64,000 bases of DNA from Zhihengliuella sp. ISTPL4 (GCF_002848265.1 NZ_CP025422.1:3378727-3442726); one strand, 5' to 3'; shown: positions 33,448 through 44,913, numbered from the stretch's first letter. The notes: generated by a model from the sequence alone, not told the origin. Program-made: numbers and translations.

Positions 33448-35951
33448 TCGACCGCGACCGCTTCCCCGTCGACCCGTGGCGTCTCATCGAGACGCGCTAT
33501 TCGGAGGAGGGCGTCGGCGAGACGCTGTTCTCGGTCGGCAACGGCTACCTCGGGCTCCGGGGCAACCACATCGAGGGGCGCGGCGCGCAGGAGCACGGCA
33601 CGTTCATCAACGGCCTGCACGAGACGTGGCCCATCCGGCACGCCGAGCAGGCCTACGGCTTCGCCGAGGTCGGCCAGACGATCGTCAACGCCCCCGACGC
33701 CAAGGTGATGCGGCTCTACGTCGACGACGAGCCGATCTCCCTCGACGACGCGGACGTGCGAGAGTACGCCCGCACGCTCGACATGCGTACGGGTGTGCTG
33801 GAACGGCGCGTGGTCTGGGAGACCCCGTCCGGCAAGCGGGTGCGCATGCGGGATCAGCGCCTCGTGAGCTTCGAGGAGCGCCATCTCGCCGTGCTGCGGC
33901 TCGAGGTCGTCGTCGAGAACGCCAACGCCCCCGTCACGATCAGCTGCCAGCTGCTCAACCGTCAGGACGGGGCGGGCGTCTACGCCGGCTCCCCGATGAC
34001 GACCAAGGGCGCCGCCTTCGACCCGCGCAAGGCCGAGCGCATCGCGGACCGCGTGCTGCAGCCCGCCGAGCACTGGCAGGACGGCCTGCGCTCCGCGCTG
34101 TCCTACCGGGTCGCCGCCTCCGGGATGACCGTCGCCGTCGTCGCCGATCACATCATCGAGACGGAGAACGACTACAACGTCCGGACGCTCATCGAGCCGG
34201 ACATCGCCAAGAACGTCTTCCGGGTGCAGGCGAAGGCCGGCGTCCCGATCACCCTCACCAAGCTCGTCAGCTACCACTCCTCGCGGGGCGTGCCGCCGCG
34301 CGAGCTCGTCGACCGCTGCCGTCGGTCGCTCGACCGGGCCGCCGACGAGGGCGTGGAGACGGTGTTCCGTCGCCAGCGCGAGTGGCTCGACGCGTTCTGG
34401 GAGCGCAGCGACGTGCAGATCGGCGGCCGCGACGACCTGCAGCAGGCCACGCGCTGGTGCCTGTTCCAGCTCGCCCAGGCCTCGGCCAGGGCGGACGGCG
34501 CGGGTGTGCCGGCCAAGGGACTCACCGGGTCCGGTTACAGCGGCCACTACTTCTGGGACACCGAGATCTACGTGCTCCCGTTCCTCACCTACACGACGCC
34601 GCGCTGGGCCTACAACGCGCTCCGGGCCCGAGTGAAGATGCTCCCCGCGGCGCGCCGCCGGGCCGCCCAGCTCAACGAAGCGGGCGCGCTCTTCCCGTGG
34701 CGCACGATCAACGGCGAGGAGGCTTCGGCGTACTACGCCGCCGGGACCGCGCAGTACCACATCAACGCCGACATCAGCTTCGCGCTGGGCAAGTACGTGC
34801 GGGCGACGGGGGATGAGGCGTTCCTCCGCCGAGAGGGCGCCGACGTCGCCATCGAGACCGCACGCCTCTGGGCCACCCTCGGCTTCTGGCGCGGCTCCCG
34901 GCTGGTGGAGCAGTCCGGCGCCGGCGACGGCCTCCAGACGTTCCACATCCACGGCGTCACCGGCCCGGACGAGTACACGACCGTCGTGAACGACAACCTG
35001 TACACGAACGTCATGGCGCGGTACAACCTCCGCTACGCGGCCAAGGTCGTGCGGGAGATCCGCGACAGCTACCCGGAGGATTACGCGGCTCTCGTCGAGC
35101 GGACAGGCCTCGGTTCCGGTGAGGCGGAGTCCTGGGAGCGCGCGGCGGAGGCGATGTACATCCCGTACAGCGAGAGCCTCGGCATCCACCCGCAGGATTC
35201 GCTGTTCCTGGAGCGGGAGGTCTGGGACCTCGCGAACACCCCGGCCGACCAGCGTCCGCTGCTGCTGCACTTCCACCCGCTCGTGATCTACCGCTTCCAG
35301 GTGCTCAAGCAGGCCGACGTCGTGCTGGCGCTCTTCCTGCAGGGGAACCACTTCTCGCCGGAGGAGAAGAAGGCCGACTTCGACTACTACGACCCGCTGA
35401 CGACGGGTGATTCGACCCTCTCGGCGGTCGTGCAGTCGATCCTCGCGGCCGAGGTGGGCTACCAGGACCTCGCGCAGAAGTACTTCGAGCAGTCGCTGTT
35501 CGTCGACCTGCACGACCTGCACCACAACGCGGCGGACGGCGTGCACGTCGCCTCGGCCGGTGGCGTGTGGACGGCCCTCGTGTGCGGCTTCGGCGGCATG
35601 CGCGACTACGGCGGCGACCTCAGCTTCGATCCGCGGCTCCCGGAGTCCTGGCCGTCCCTGTCGTTCCCGCTGCAGTGGCAGGGGACCGCGATGCAGGTGA
35701 CCGTGACGCGGCATGAGCTCCGCGTGCAGGTGCGCAGCGGACCCCCGGTGCCGTTCAGCGTGCGGGACAATGCGTACATCGCCACCCTGGAGGACGAGGT
35801 CATCGTCCCGCTCGCGAACCAGGGACCTGTGATCCCCGGGCGCCCGACGCTGCAGGAGTTCGCCGACGCCCGCCGCGACGACGGCACCCGCCTCTCGGCC
35901 TCGGTCCCGGTGATCACGAGCGCGATCCCCGTCATCGAGACCATCGACTGA
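33444..35951 (+). CDS. Glycoside hydrolase family 65 (disaccharide phosphorylase)
   Basis: An 835-aa GH65 protein. An N-terminal beta-sandwich domain (about 1-275) precedes the (alpha/alpha)6 catalytic barrel. The general acid Glu510 lies in HGVTGPDEYTTVVNDNLY and the phosphate-binding region in the C-terminal part (ADVVLALFL onward). The family contains maltose, trehalose and kojibiose phosphorylases, which split an alpha-disaccharide with phosphate to glucose plus beta-glucose 1-phosphate. The precise substrate cannot be told from motifs. The beta-phosphoglucomutase partner upstream and the sugar importer at 2507-6251 support an alpha-glucoside route. Confidence 0.88.
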   Translation: MIDRDRFPVDPWRLIETRYSEEGVGETLFSVGNGYLGLRGNHIEGRGAQEHGTFINGLHETWPIRHAEQAYGFAEVGQTIVNAPDAKVMRLYVDDEPISLDDADVREYARTLDMRTGVLERRVVWETPSGKRVRMRDQRLVSFEERHLAVLRLEVVVENANAPVTISCQLLNRQDGAGVYAGSPMTTKGAAFDPRKAERIADRVLQPAEHWQDGLRSALSYRVAASGMTVAVVADHIIETENDYNVRTLIEPDIAKNVFRVQAKAGVPITLTKLVSYHSSRGVPPRELVDRCRRSLDRAADEGVETVFRRQREWLDAFWERSDVQIGGRDDLQQATRWCLFQLAQASARADGAGVPAKGLTGSGYSGHYFWDTEIYVLPFLTYTTPRWAYNALRARVKMLPAARRRAAQLNEAGALFPWRTINGEEASAYYAAGTAQYHINADISFALGKYVRATGDEAFLRREGADVAIETARLWATLGFWRGSRLVEQSGAGDGLQTFHIHGVTGPDEYTTVVNDNLYTNVMARYNLRYAAKVVREIRDSYPEDYAALVERTGLGSGEAESWERAAEAMYIPYSESLGIHPQDSLFLEREVWDLANTPADQRPLLLHFHPLVIYRFQVLKQADVVLALFLQGNHFSPEEKKADFDYYDPLTTGDSTLSAVVQSILAAEVGYQDLAQKYFEQSLFVDLHDLHHNAADGVHVASAGGVWTALVCGFGGMRDYGGDLSFDPRLPESWPSLSFPLQWQGTAMQVTVTRHELRVQVRSGPPVPFSVRDNAYIATLEDEVIVPLANQGPVIPGRPTLQEFADARRDDGTRLSASVPVITSAIPVIETID

Positions 35952-35978
35952 CCGCCGCCCCACCCCTTTGTGTGCCTC

Positions 35979-36012
35979 CCACCCCCTTGCGGACGTTCGC
36001 AAGGGGGTGGGT
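35979..36012 (+). terminator. Terminator after the GH65 gene
   Basis: CCCACCCCCTTGCG (35979-35992) pairs perfectly with CGCAAGGGGGTGGG (35999-36012) around GACGTT, a 14-bp stem. An outer CCCTT/AAGGG pair flanks it, the nested layout seen also after tdk, lldD and the RidA gene. Confidence 0.7.
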
Positions 36013-36065
36013 CGCGCGATAAGGGCCGGGTCGATCGCGAGGGGAGCAACGTCGGTGGCACGCCG

Positions 36066-36071
36066 TAGGCT
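36066..36071 (+). promoter_or_regulatory. -10 box of a probable leaderless dnaX mRNA
   Basis: TAGGCT ends 6 bases before the GTG at 36078. The intervening GGAGGG is too close to the start to act as a normal ribosome binding site. Confidence 0.45.
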
Positions 36072-36077
36072 GGAGGG

Positions 36078-38294
36078 GTGACCACAGCCCTCTACCGCCG
36101 CTACCGACCCGAGACGTTCGGCGAGATGATCGGGCAGTCGCAGGTGACCGATCCGCTCATGACCGCGCTGCGCGGCGACCGCGTGGGCCACGCCTACCTC
36201 TTCTCCGGTCCGCGCGGCTGCGGCAAGACCACCTCCGCGCGCATTCTCGCCCGCTGCCTGAACTGCGCGGAAGGGCCGACCGACACCCCCTGCGGCACGT
36301 GCCCGAGCTGCGTCGAGCTGTCCCGCGCGGGCGGCGGTTCGCTCGACGTCGTCGAGATCGACGCGGCGAGCCACAACGGCGTCGACGACGCCCGCGACCT
36401 CCGCGAGCGCGCGACCTTCGCCCCGAGCCGAGACCGCTTCAAGATCTTCATCCTCGACGAGGCGCACATGGTCACCCCGCAGGGGTTCAATGCGCTGCTG
36501 AAGCTGGTGGAGGAGCCCCCGCCGCACGTCAAATTCATCTTCGCCACGACGGAGCCCGAGAAGGTCCTCGGCACGATCCGCTCGCGCACCCATCACTACC
36601 CGTTCCGGCTGGTACCGCCCGCCGCGATGCTCGAGTACGTCGAGAAGCTGTGTGCGGAGGAGGGCGTCATCGTCGAGCAGGGCGTCCTGCCGCTGGTCGT
36701 CCGCGCCGGGGGAGGGTCGCCGCGTGACACCCTCTCGCTGCTGGATCAGCTCATCGCCGGCTCGGACGCCCCGGCCGGGTCGGAGACCGTCACCGTCGGC
36801 TATGCACGAGCGGTGGCGCTGCTCGGGTACACCCACGGTGCCCTCCTCGACGAGATCGTCGACGCGCTCGCCGCGGGCGACGCTGCGACCGCCTTCCCCG
36901 CCATCGACCGCGTCGTGCAGACCGGACAAGACCCGCGGCGCTTCGTCGACGACCTCTTGGAGCGTCTGCGCGACCTCATCGTGATCGCCGCCGTCGGTTC
37001 CGGCGCGTCCGCCGTGCTGCGCGGCATCGCGGAGGACGAGCTCGACCGGATGCGCCGGCAGGCCGAGTCGTTCGGCGCCGCGCGGCTCTCCCGCACGGCC
37101 GACGTGGTCAGCGCGGCGCTCGACGACATGTCCGGAGCGACCTCACCGCGTCTGCACCTCGAGCTGATGGTCGCTCGGGTGCTCGCCGCCGCGTCGGGTG
37201 GGGCGATGGCGTCCGGCTCGTCCGCATCGGGCGCGATGCACCCGCCGGCGACGACCCATCCTCCGGTGGTCCCGCCGGCGACTGTGACGCCGCCTGCGAC
37301 CGTGACGCCTGACGCGCCGGCGACGCCCGCTCCGGCGACGCTCGTTCCGGCGACACCCGCCGCAGCTTCGCCCCCGCCGTCCGCGCCGACTGCCCCCAGC
37401 TCCGCGGACGCGGCTCCCGAGCCCGACCGCGCCCCGGAACCGAGGCCGACGCCGGAGCCGTCCGCTCCCGTCACATTCGACCGGGTCCGCGACGCCTGGC
37501 CCGCCGTGCTGAAGCGTCTCGAGGGCATCAGTCGCACCTCCTGGCTGCTCGCGACTGCCGTGCAGCCCCTCGCCTACGACGGCGATTCCGAGGTGCTGAC
37601 CCTCGGATTCACGAGCCAGCACGACGTCTCGAAGTTCAAGGGGACCACGCCCGGCTCGGGGCCGTCCGACCACCTCCGTACCGCCATCGAGCAGGAGGTC
37701 GGGGTACGGGTCAAATACCTCCCGGCACCGATGCCGCCCGGTGGTGCGCCGCGGCAGCCGGCCTCGTCCGGATCCGCCGCGCCGGCTGACGCCGCCCCCG
37801 CATCGGAGCCTGCCTCAGCGCGTCCCTCCCGTTCGCAGACGCGCTCCGCCGCCGCCCCCGTGACAGAGTGGGCGGTCGCGCCGATCCCGACGACCGACAC
37901 GGCGCCGCCCGCCGCACCGCTCGCCGTCGACGAGGAGCCGGAGGAGGTCGAGGCCGCCGCTGCCGCTCCCGCTCCGCCGGCCGACGGCAGGATCGACCGC
38001 GACGAGCCACCCCTGCCCGGTGACGACGAGGCTCCCGCCTTCGACGAGGAGCCGCCGTACGATCCGGCGTACGAGCCTCCGGCTCCGTACGACCGCCCTC
38101 CCTCCCCGCGAGCGACCCCGACCGCGGCCCCGCAGGCGGCCCCGCGCACGGCTCCCGCCGCCGCTCCACCGGTCGTCATCGAGCGCACCCCCGCCGGGGG
38201 CGTGCAGCGCTACGGTGAGGCCGTGATCCGCCAGGTGCTCGGCGCGACGTTCCTTCGCGAAGAGCCCTACGAGCCCCCCACGAGGTTCTCCTGA
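36078..38294 (+). CDS. dnaX: DNA polymerase III subunit gamma/tau
   Basis: Clamp-loader ATPase of the replicase, 738 aa. Walker A is [11 protein letters not shown] (near 42-52), a zinc site is made by C-L-N-C ... C-G-T-C-P-S-C (about 62-78), the Walker B/DExx is LDEAHM, and sensor 1 is FATTEPEKV. Residues 370-470 and 550-710 are long Pro/Ala/Thr-rich linkers, as in actinobacteria. The pure Pro/Ala character of the tail makes the exact C-terminal domain boundaries uncertain. It overlaps recR by one base. Confidence 0.95.
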   Translation: MTTALYRRYRPETFGEMIGQSQVTDPLMTALRGDRVGHAYLFSGPRGCGKTTSARILARCLNCAEGPTDTPCGTCPSCVELSRAGGGSLDVVEIDAASHNGVDDARDLRERATFAPSRDRFKIFILDEAHMVTPQGFNALLKLVEEPPPHVKFIFATTEPEKVLGTIRSRTHHYPFRLVPPAAMLEYVEKLCAEEGVIVEQGVLPLVVRAGGGSPRDTLSLLDQLIAGSDAPAGSETVTVGYARAVALLGYTHGALLDEIVDALAAGDAATAFPAIDRVVQTGQDPRRFVDDLLERLRDLIVIAAVGSGASAVLRGIAEDELDRMRRQAESFGAARLSRTADVVSAALDDMSGATSPRLHLELMVARVLAAASGGAMASGSSASGAMHPPATTHPPVVPPATVTPPATVTPDAPATPAPATLVPATPAAASPPPSAPTAPSSADAAPEPDRAPEPRPTPEPSAPVTFDRVRDAWPAVLKRLEGISRTSWLLATAVQPLAYDGDSEVLTLGFTSQHDVSKFKGTTPGSGPSDHLRTAIEQEVGVRVKYLPAPMPPGGAPRQPASSGSAAPADAAPASEPASARPSRSQTRSAAAPVTEWAVAPIPTTDTAPPAAPLAVDEEPEEVEAAAAAPAPPADGRIDRDEPPLPGDDEAPAFDEEPPYDPAYEPPAPYDRPPSPRATPTAAPQAAPRTAPAAAPPVVIERTPAGGVQRYGEAVIRQVLGATFLREEPYEPPTRFS

Positions 38295-38887
38295 TGTACG
38301 ACGGCATCGTCCAAGAGCTGATCGACGAGTTCGGCCGCCTTCCCGGCATCGGCCCGAAGTCCGCGCAGCGCATCGCTTTCCACATCCTGCAGACGCCGAC
38401 GTTCGACGTCGCCCGTCTCGCCGAACTGCTGACCGAGATCCGCATCCGGGTCCGGTTCTGCGAGATCTGCGGCAACGTCGCGGAGCAGGAGCGCTGCGCC
38501 ATCTGCCGCGACCCGCGCCGCAACCAGGCGCTGATCTGCGTGGTCGAGGATGCGAAGGATGTCGCCGCGATCGAGCGCACCCGCGAGTTCCGCGGCCTGT
38601 ACCACGTGCTCGGCGGCGCGATCAGCCCCATCGCGGGCATCGGTCCGGACGATCTGCGGATCGCTCAACTCATGACGCGCCTCGCCGACGGCACCGTGCA
38701 GGAGGTCATCATCGCCACGAACCCCAACCTGGAGGGGGAGGCGACGGCCAGCTACCTGAGTCGGCTGCTGACGACGATGCAGATCACGGTCTCCCGGCTC
38801 GCCTCCGGCCTCCCGGTCGGCGGTGACCTCGAGTACGCGGACGAGGTGACGCTCGGTCGAGCCTTCGAGGGCCGGCGCGTGCTGTGA
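38294..38887 (+). CDS. recR: Recombination mediator protein RecR
   Basis: A 197-aa protein of the RecFOR gap-repair pathway. An N-terminal helix-hairpin-helix ([19 protein letters not shown], about 14-32), a four-Cys zinc finger ([16 protein letters not shown]) and a TOPRIM domain ([14 protein letters not shown]) are in the standard order. The common ybaB/ebfC gene is missing between dnaX and recR here. It overlaps both dnaX and the EamA gene. Confidence 0.97.
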   Translation: MYDGIVQELIDEFGRLPGIGPKSAQRIAFHILQTPTFDVARLAELLTEIRIRVRFCEICGNVAEQERCAICRDPRRNQALICVVEDAKDVAAIERTREFRGLYHVLGGAISPIAGIGPDDLRIAQLMTRLADGTVQEVIIATNPNLEGEATASYLSRLLTTMQITVSRLASGLPVGGDLEYADEVTLGRAFEGRRVL

Positions 38888-39798
38888 CCCCGCAGTCCGG
38901 CTTCTCGCGGCGGGGCTGGCTGCTCTTCGGCGCCATGGCCCTGCTGTGGGGTGTGCCCTACCTCTTCATCAGCGTGGCGGTGGAGTCGATCTCTCCGCCG
39001 GCGGTCGTCGCCGGACGCACCCTGATCGCCGCCCTCCTCCTGCTGCCGTTCGCCCTGCGGAGCGGCGCCCTCCGCGCGGCCCTGCGGCACTGGCCGTGGG
39101 TGCTGGCGTTCGGGGCGGTGGAGATGGCCGGTCCCTTCCTCCTCCTCGGCCACGCCGAGATGACGCTTCCCTCCGGCATGACAGGACTCCTCGTCGCGAC
39201 GGTTCCGCTGTTCGCTGCCCTCATCGCGCTGGGCGGCGGAGACCGCGGCGTGCTGCGCCCCGCCCGCGGCATCGGTCTGCTCGTCGGCTTCGTCGGCGTG
39301 GCCGTCGTGGTGGCGGGACCGGGGCTCTTCGGGGGAGAGGTGAGCCTCCTCGCCGCCGGGGAGGTGCTGCTCGTCGCGGTGCTCTACGCGATCGCGCCGT
39401 TCATCGTGGCTCGCAAGCTGAACGACGTCCCTTCGCTCGGAACGATCACGCTGTCGCTGCTCATGATCGGCATCGTCTATCTCCCCATCGGCCTGCTCAC
39501 GCAGCACGAGGTTCCGACGCTCCCGTCGCTCGGCGCCCTGCTCGCCCTCGCCGTCGTCTGCACGGCGGTGGCCTTCCTGGCGTTCTTCGCCCTCATCCGC
39601 GAGGTCGGACCGGTCAGGGCGCCGCTGTTCACCTACGTGAACCCGGTCGTGGCGATCGTGCTCGGGGCCATCGTGCTCGCCGAACCGCTGACCCCGGGTC
39701 TCCTCCTCGGATTCCCGCTGATCATCGTCGGCTGCTGGTTCGCGGCCACCGGAGGGCGGCTGCGTCCGATGACGCCCGTGCCGCCCGCGCCGGCCTGA
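38884..39798 (+). CDS. EamA/DMT-superfamily transporter
   Basis: A 304-aa membrane protein with ten predicted helices, arranged as two EamA halves (about 10-145 and 155-290). The second half has the typical [24 protein letters not shown] segment. Such proteins export or import small metabolites, amino acids or cofactors; the substrate here is unknown. The GTG overlaps the recR stop, so it is co-transcribed with dnaX-recR. Confidence 0.88.
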   Translation: MTPQSGFSRRGWLLFGAMALLWGVPYLFISVAVESISPPAVVAGRTLIAALLLLPFALRSGALRAALRHWPWVLAFGAVEMAGPFLLLGHAEMTLPSGMTGLLVATVPLFAALIALGGGDRGVLRPARGIGLLVGFVGVAVVVAGPGLFGGEVSLLAAGEVLLVAVLYAIAPFIVARKLNDVPSLGTITLSLLMIGIVYLPIGLLTQHEVPTLPSLGALLALAVVCTAVAFLAFFALIREVGPVRAPLFTYVNPVVAIVLGAIVLAEPLTPGLLLGFPLIIVGCWFAATGGRLRPMTPVPPAPA

Positions 39799-39834
39799 GC
39801 CGTCACATGCGCGGGGTGGCATGCGCGCCGATCG

Positions 39835-39840
39835 TAGAAT
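39835..39840 (+). promoter_or_regulatory. -10 box before lysC
   Basis: TAGAAT (5 of 6 to TATAAT) lies 39 bp before the lysC start, leaving a leader of about 33 nt that includes a GGGAG ribosome binding site. Confidence 0.45.
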
Positions 39841-39879
39841 GACCGTGGGCGGATCCGCCCGACATCCCAGGGAGTGAAC

Positions 39880-41160
39880 GTGGCCCTCATCGTGCAGAAG
39901 TACGGCGGCTCGTCGGTCGCCGACGCAGAGAGCATCAAGCGCGTCGCCAAGCGCATTGTCGACACGCGCCGCGCCGGTCACGACGTCGTCGTCGCCGTGA
40001 GCGCGATGGGCGACACCACCGATGAGCTGCTGGATCTGGCGAACGAGGTCGCGCCGATCCCCGCCCCACGCGAACTCGACATGCTGCTCTCCAGCGGCGA
40101 GCGGATCTCGATGGCGCTGCTGGCGATGGCGATCCACTCCATGGGCTTCGAGGCCCGGTCGTTCACCGGCAGCCAGGCCGGGATGATCACCGACTCGCAG
40201 CACGGCGCGGCGCGCATCGTCGACGTCACGCCCGTCCGGCTCCGCGAGGCGCTCGACGAGGGCGCGATCGTCATCGTCGCGGGCTTCCAGGGCTTCAACC
40301 GCGACACCCGCGATATCACCACGCTCGGCCGCGGTGGCTCGGACACGACGGCCGTCGCGCTGGCGGCCGCGCTGTCGGCCGACGTCTGCGAGATCTACAG
40401 CGACGTGGACGGCATCTTCACCGCCGACCCGCGGGTGATCCCGAAGGCGCAGAAGCTCGACCACGTCTCCAGCGAGGAGATGCTGGAGCTCGCCGCCAAC
40501 GGCGCCAAGGTCCTCTACATCCGTGCCGTGGAGTACGCCCGCCGGCACGGCGTCCTCATCCACGCCCGGTCGACGTTCTCGTCGGCCGAGGGCACATACG
40601 TTCTGGGCGAGGGCATGAAGAACCCTCGCGAAGCCGAGGGAGCAGTCATGGAAGAACCGATCGTCGCCGGCGTCGCCACCGACTTCAGCCAGGCCAAGAT
40701 CACCGTCGCCGGCGTGCCCGATGTTCCGGGCAAGGCGGCCGAGATCTTCAAGATCGTCGCGAAGTCCGGCGCCAACGTCGACATGATCGTGCAGAACGTG
40801 TCGGCGACGGGACGCACCGACATCTCCTTCACGGTCCCCAAGGCTGACGCCGCTGCCGCGCTCAAGGCCCTCGCCGGCGAGCAGACCGAGGTCGGCTTCC
40901 AGAACCTCATCCACGACGACCAGATCGGCAAGCTGTCCGTGGTCGGCGCGGGGATGCGCACGCACTCCGGCGTCTCGGCGACCCTGTTCGAGGCGCTGTC
41001 CGCCGGCGGCATCAACATCGAGATGATCTCCACCTCGGAGATCCGCATCTCGGTCGTGCTCCGCGACACCGACCTCACCGAGGCCGCCCGCACGGTGCAC
41101 ACCGCCTACGGCCTCGACGGCGACGCGGAGGCCACGGTCCACGCCGGCACCGGTCGCTGA
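39880..41160 (+). CDS. lysC: Aspartate kinase
   Basis: A 426-aa aspartokinase catalysing the first step of Lys/Thr/Met biosynthesis. The N-terminal kinase domain begins [15 protein letters not shown]; the aspartate-binding region includes [15 protein letters not shown]. The C-terminal 170 residues are two ACT domains ([20 protein letters not shown] and [20 protein letters not shown]), the site of Lys/Thr feedback. The GTG at 39880 is preferred over the one six bases upstream because family members begin M-A-L-I-V-Q-K and GGGAG is well placed. An internal start at 40648 probably makes the beta subunit. asd lies downstream after a repeat-bearing gap. Confidence 0.95.
   Translation: MALIVQKYGGSSVADAESIKRVAKRIVDTRRAGHDVVVAVSAMGDTTDELLDLANEVAPIPAPRELDMLLSSGERISMALLAMAIHSMGFEARSFTGSQAGMITDSQHGAARIVDVTPVRLREALDEGAIVIVAGFQGFNRDTRDITTLGRGGSDTTAVALAAALSADVCEIYSDVDGIFTADPRVIPKAQKLDHVSSEEMLELAANGAKVLYIRAVEYARRHGVLIHARSTFSSAEGTYVLGEGMKNPREAEGAVMEEPIVAGVATDFSQAKITVAGVPDVPGKAAEIFKIVAKSGANVDMIVQNVSATGRTDISFTVPKADAAAALKALAGEQTEVGFQNLIHDDQIGKLSVVGAGMRTHSGVSATLFEALSAGGINIEMISTSEIRISVVLRDTDLTEAARTVHTAYGLDGDAEATVHAGTGR
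40648..41160 (+). CDS. Aspartate kinase beta subunit (internal start within lysC)
   Basis: An ATG in the lysC frame is preceded by GAGGGAGCAGTC, a usable ribosome binding site, and would give a 170-aa product made of both ACT domains. In Corynebacterium and Bacillus, aspartokinase is an alpha2beta2 enzyme whose beta chain (about 170 aa) is translated from the equivalent internal start, so the same is expected here. Confidence 0.6.
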   Translation: MEEPIVAGVATDFSQAKITVAGVPDVPGKAAEIFKIVAKSGANVDMIVQNVSATGRTDISFTVPKADAAAALKALAGEQTEVGFQNLIHDDQIGKLSVVGAGMRTHSGVSATLFEALSAGGINIEMISTSEIRISVVLRDTDLTEAARTVHTAYGLDGDAEATVHAGTGR

Positions 41161-41192
41161 CCCCCACTCGCTTCCCCGTCCTCCGCGCCAAC

Positions 41193-41358
41193 CCAGGCTT
41201 TCGCGCCGGTTCAGGCTGTCTTGTCCGTGCGCGCCTGTCCTCCCGCGTCCGCCTGTCCTCCCGCGTCCGCCTGTCCTCCCGCGTTCGCCTGTTCGCGCGG
41301 GTCCGCCTGTCCTCCCGAGCCCGCGGCTGTCCAGGCTTTCGCGCGAGCTCAGGCTGTC
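41193..41358 (+). repeat. 18-bp tandem repeat (VNTR) flanked by 28-bp direct repeats between lysC and asd
   Basis: Five 18-bp units based on GCCTGTCCTCCCGCGTCC run from 41233 to 41322: the first two are identical, the third has one change, the fourth is diverged and the fifth has a few changes. The array is bracketed by two near-identical 28-mers, at 41193-41220 and 41331-41358, starting CCAGGCTTTCGCGC and ending TCAGGCTGTC. The rest of the 389-bp gap (41161-41549) shows only a TAGACT -10-like box at 41449-41454 ahead of asd. Confidence 0.85.
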
Positions 41359-41450
41359 CTGGCCGCAGTTGCCTGCCCTCGCGCGAGCGCCTGGCCCCGC
41401 GGGTGACGCAAAGCACGCCGGCGGGCTCCGGGATGGCTGCGGCGCGATAG

Positions 41451-42620
<1,170 letters not shown>

Positions 42621-42654
42621 CCGACGCATGGTCTGTGGTGTCCTGCCCGCGAAC

Positions 42655-42660
42655 TAGACT
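42655..42660 (+). promoter_or_regulatory. -10 box of a probable leaderless mqo mRNA
   Basis: TAGACT ends 6 bases before the GTG at 42667; no ribosome binding site is seen at normal distance. Confidence 0.45.
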
Positions 42661-42666
42661 GGTCGG

Positions 42667-44139
42667 GTGACTGAAAACGTCGATGTCGTCCTGATCGGCG
42701 GTGGCATCATGAGCGCCACCCTGGGTACCCTGCTGCACGAGCTGCAGCCGGACTGGAAGATCGTCGCCTTCGAGCGGCTGTCGGACGTGGCGCAGGAGAG
42801 CTCGAACCCGTGGAACAACGCCGGGACCGGGCACGCCGCGCTGTGCGAGCTGAACTACATGCCGCAGCAGGGCGACGCTCCGCTCGACCCCGCCAAGGCG
42901 ATCTCGATCAACGAGCAGTTCCAGCAGAGCCGCCAGTTCTGGTCCTCCCTCGTCGACAAGGGCGTGCTGGACGAGCCGTCGACCTTCATCAACGCGACGC
43001 CGCACATGACGTTCGTGCGCGGCGAGAAGGATGTCGCCTACCTCAAGAAGCGCTACGAGGTGCTCAAGGAGCAGCCCCTGTTCGCGGGTATCGAATACAG
43101 CGAGGACTCCCGCGTCATCAACCAGTGGGCGCCGCTGCTCATGCAGAAGCGCCGCAAGGGGGAGCCGTTCGCGGCCACCCGGGTGCCTGCCGGCACGGAC
43201 GTCGACTTCGGTGCGCTCACGCATCAGCTCTTCGGTCATCTTCGCGCCTCGGGCGTCTCGGTGCGCACGAACCACGAGGTCAAGTCCCTCAAGCGTCAGA
43301 AGGACGGCACCTGGCTCATCAAGTACCGCACGACGGTCGGCCGCACTCCGAACGAGATCAAGGCGAAGTTCGTGTTCGTCGGCGCCGGCGGGTGGGCGCT
43401 GAAGCTCCTGCAGAATTCCGGCATCCCCGAGATCAAGGGCTACGGCGTCTTCCCGATCGGCGGCCAGTTCCTCAAGACGACGAACCCGAAGATCGTCGCG
43501 CAGCACAAGGCGAAGGTCTACTCGCAGGCCTCGGTCGGTGCGCCGCCGATGTCGGTCCCGCACCTCGACACCCGCGTCGTGGACGGCGAGGCCTCGCTGA
43601 TGTTCGGACCGTTCGCGACGTTCAGCCCGAAGTTCCTCAAGAACGGCTCGATGCTCGACATCGTCACGCAGGTTCGCCCGCACAACTTGTGGCCGATGCT
43701 GCGGGTCGCGTTCGCCAACCCCGACCTCATCACGTACCTCATCAGCGAACTGATGAAGAACCACCGCAAGAAGGTCGACAGCCTCCGTACCTTCATGCCG
43801 ACCGCCAAGGACGAGGACTGGACGCTCATCGACGCCGGTCAGCGTGCCCAGGTCATGAAGAAGGACCCGAAGAAGGGCGGCGTGCTGCAGTTCGGCACCG
43901 AGGTGGTCGCCTCGGGCGACGGTTCGATCGCCGGCCTCCTCGGTGCATCCCCCGGGGCTTCGACGGCCGTGCCGATCATGCTCGACCTGCTGAAGAAGTG
44001 CTTCCCCGGGGAGTACCCGGGTTGGGAGTCGCAGCTGCGCGAGCTCATCCCCACCTTCGGCCGGAAGCTCAACGGCGACGCGGAGCTCGCGGAGGAGTCG
44101 ACCACCGCCACCGCCGCCGTCCTCGGCATCAACGCCTGA
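42667..44139 (+). CDS. mqo: Malate:quinone oxidoreductase
   Basis: A 490-aa FAD-dependent peripheral membrane enzyme that oxidises malate to oxaloacetate and passes electrons to quinone. The FAD-binding start is VVLIGGGIMSATLGTLL (near 5-21). SNPWNNAGTGHAALCELNY and the C-terminal GASPGASTAVPIMLDLL are family hallmarks. It replaces or complements NAD-dependent malate dehydrogenase in the TCA cycle of many actinobacteria. tdk starts 9 bp after the stop. Confidence 0.96.
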   Translation: MTENVDVVLIGGGIMSATLGTLLHELQPDWKIVAFERLSDVAQESSNPWNNAGTGHAALCELNYMPQQGDAPLDPAKAISINEQFQQSRQFWSSLVDKGVLDEPSTFINATPHMTFVRGEKDVAYLKKRYEVLKEQPLFAGIEYSEDSRVINQWAPLLMQKRRKGEPFAATRVPAGTDVDFGALTHQLFGHLRASGVSVRTNHEVKSLKRQKDGTWLIKYRTTVGRTPNEIKAKFVFVGAGGWALKLLQNSGIPEIKGYGVFPIGGQFLKTTNPKIVAQHKAKVYSQASVGAPPMSVPHLDTRVVDGEASLMFGPFATFSPKFLKNGSMLDIVTQVRPHNLWPMLRVAFANPDLITYLISELMKNHRKKVDSLRTFMPTAKDEDWTLIDAGQRAQVMKKDPKKGGVLQFGTEVVASGDGSIAGLLGASPGASTAVPIMLDLLKKCFPGEYPGWESQLRELIPTFGRKLNGDAELAEESTTATAAVLGINA

Positions 44140-44148
44140 CCCCGGACC

Positions 44149-44802
44149 GTGGCGAAGCTCTACTTCCGCTACGGCGCGATGAACTCGGGCAAGTCGACCG
44201 CGTTGCTGCAGGTCGCCTACAACTACGAGGAGCGCGGCCAGCACGTGCTCCTCGCCAAGCCTGCGATCGATACCAAGGGTGCTGGGCAGATCGAGAGTCG
44301 CCTCGGGGTCACGCGGCCGGTCGATTTCCTGATCGGCCCCGAAGACGATGCCCGGGTGCTCTTCGCCGTCCACCGGGAGCGCATGCGACGGTCGACGGAG
44401 GAGGAACTCCTTCCGACCGGCCCGGTGGACGTGGCCTGCCTCCTCATCGACGAGGCGCAGTTCCTCACTCCCGCGCAGATCGACGACCTCTTCCGGATCG
44501 CGGTGGAGGAGGGCATCCCGGTCATGGCCTACGGTATCCGCAACGACTTCCGCACCCAGGCGTTCCCCGGCTCCGCCCGGCTCCTCGCCATCGCGCACTC
44601 CCTCGAGGAGCTCAAGACCATCTGCCGCTGCGGGCGCAAGGCGGTGTTCAACGGCCGCGTGGTCGGCGGGCGCTTCGTCTTCGACGGCGACCAGGTCGCG
44701 ATCGACGAGGGCGCCGACGGCTCCGCCTCGCCGGAGCTCACGACGTACGAGTCCCTGTGCGGCACCTGCTACCTGGAGGAGTCCGGCGGCCGTCTCGGCT
44801 GA
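44149..44802 (+). CDS. tdk: Thymidine kinase
   Basis: A 217-aa type II thymidine kinase of nucleotide salvage. Walker A is GAMNSGKSTALLQ (near 8-20), the Walker B/lid region is LLIDEAQFLTPAQ, and the zinc ligands are CRC in TICRCGRKAVFNGR and CGTCYLEE near the C-terminus. The start is a GTG 9 bp after mqo, so the two are probably co-transcribed. A nested hairpin follows. Confidence 0.95.
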   Translation: MAKLYFRYGAMNSGKSTALLQVAYNYEERGQHVLLAKPAIDTKGAGQIESRLGVTRPVDFLIGPEDDARVLFAVHRERMRRSTEEELLPTGPVDVACLLIDEAQFLTPAQIDDLFRIAVEEGIPVMAYGIRNDFRTQAFPGSARLLAIAHSLEELKTICRCGRKAVFNGRVVGGRFVFDGDQVAIDEGADGSASPELTTYESLCGTCYLEESGGRLG

Positions 44803-44814
44803 CCCTCCCGTCGA

Positions 44815-44886
44815 CCCACCCCCTTCCAGTCGAGCCACCCCTGTGCGTGCGCCCGCACGGGGCCGGAGCGCGCGTAAAGGGGTGGG
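44815..44886 (+). terminator. Nested hairpin terminator after tdk
   Basis: The outer arms CCCACCCCCTT (44815-44825) and AAGGGGTGGG (44877-44886) pair with one bulge, and the inner arms CCCC-T-GTGCG (44838-44847) and CGCACGGGG (44854-44862) with one bulged T. It is one of four intergenic elements in this window with the same nested layout but different sequences. Confidence 0.6.
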
Positions 44887-44913
44887 GCGAGTATCGGAGC
44901 GGCAGGGCTTTAC

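Noticed and set aside
32880..36929. 1349-aa minus-strand open frame opposite the GH65 and dnaX genes
   Set aside because: It has no recognisable domain and mirrors the third-position GC of the plus-strand genes; those genes carry all expected motifs.
41233..41322. Possible CRISPR array
   Set aside because: The units are directly adjacent with no spacers and no cas genes are present, so this is a tandem repeat.
41221..41406. Short frame encoding an ACPPAS repeat peptide
   Set aside because: It is simply the translation of the 18-bp tandem repeat; no ribosome binding site and no family resemblance.
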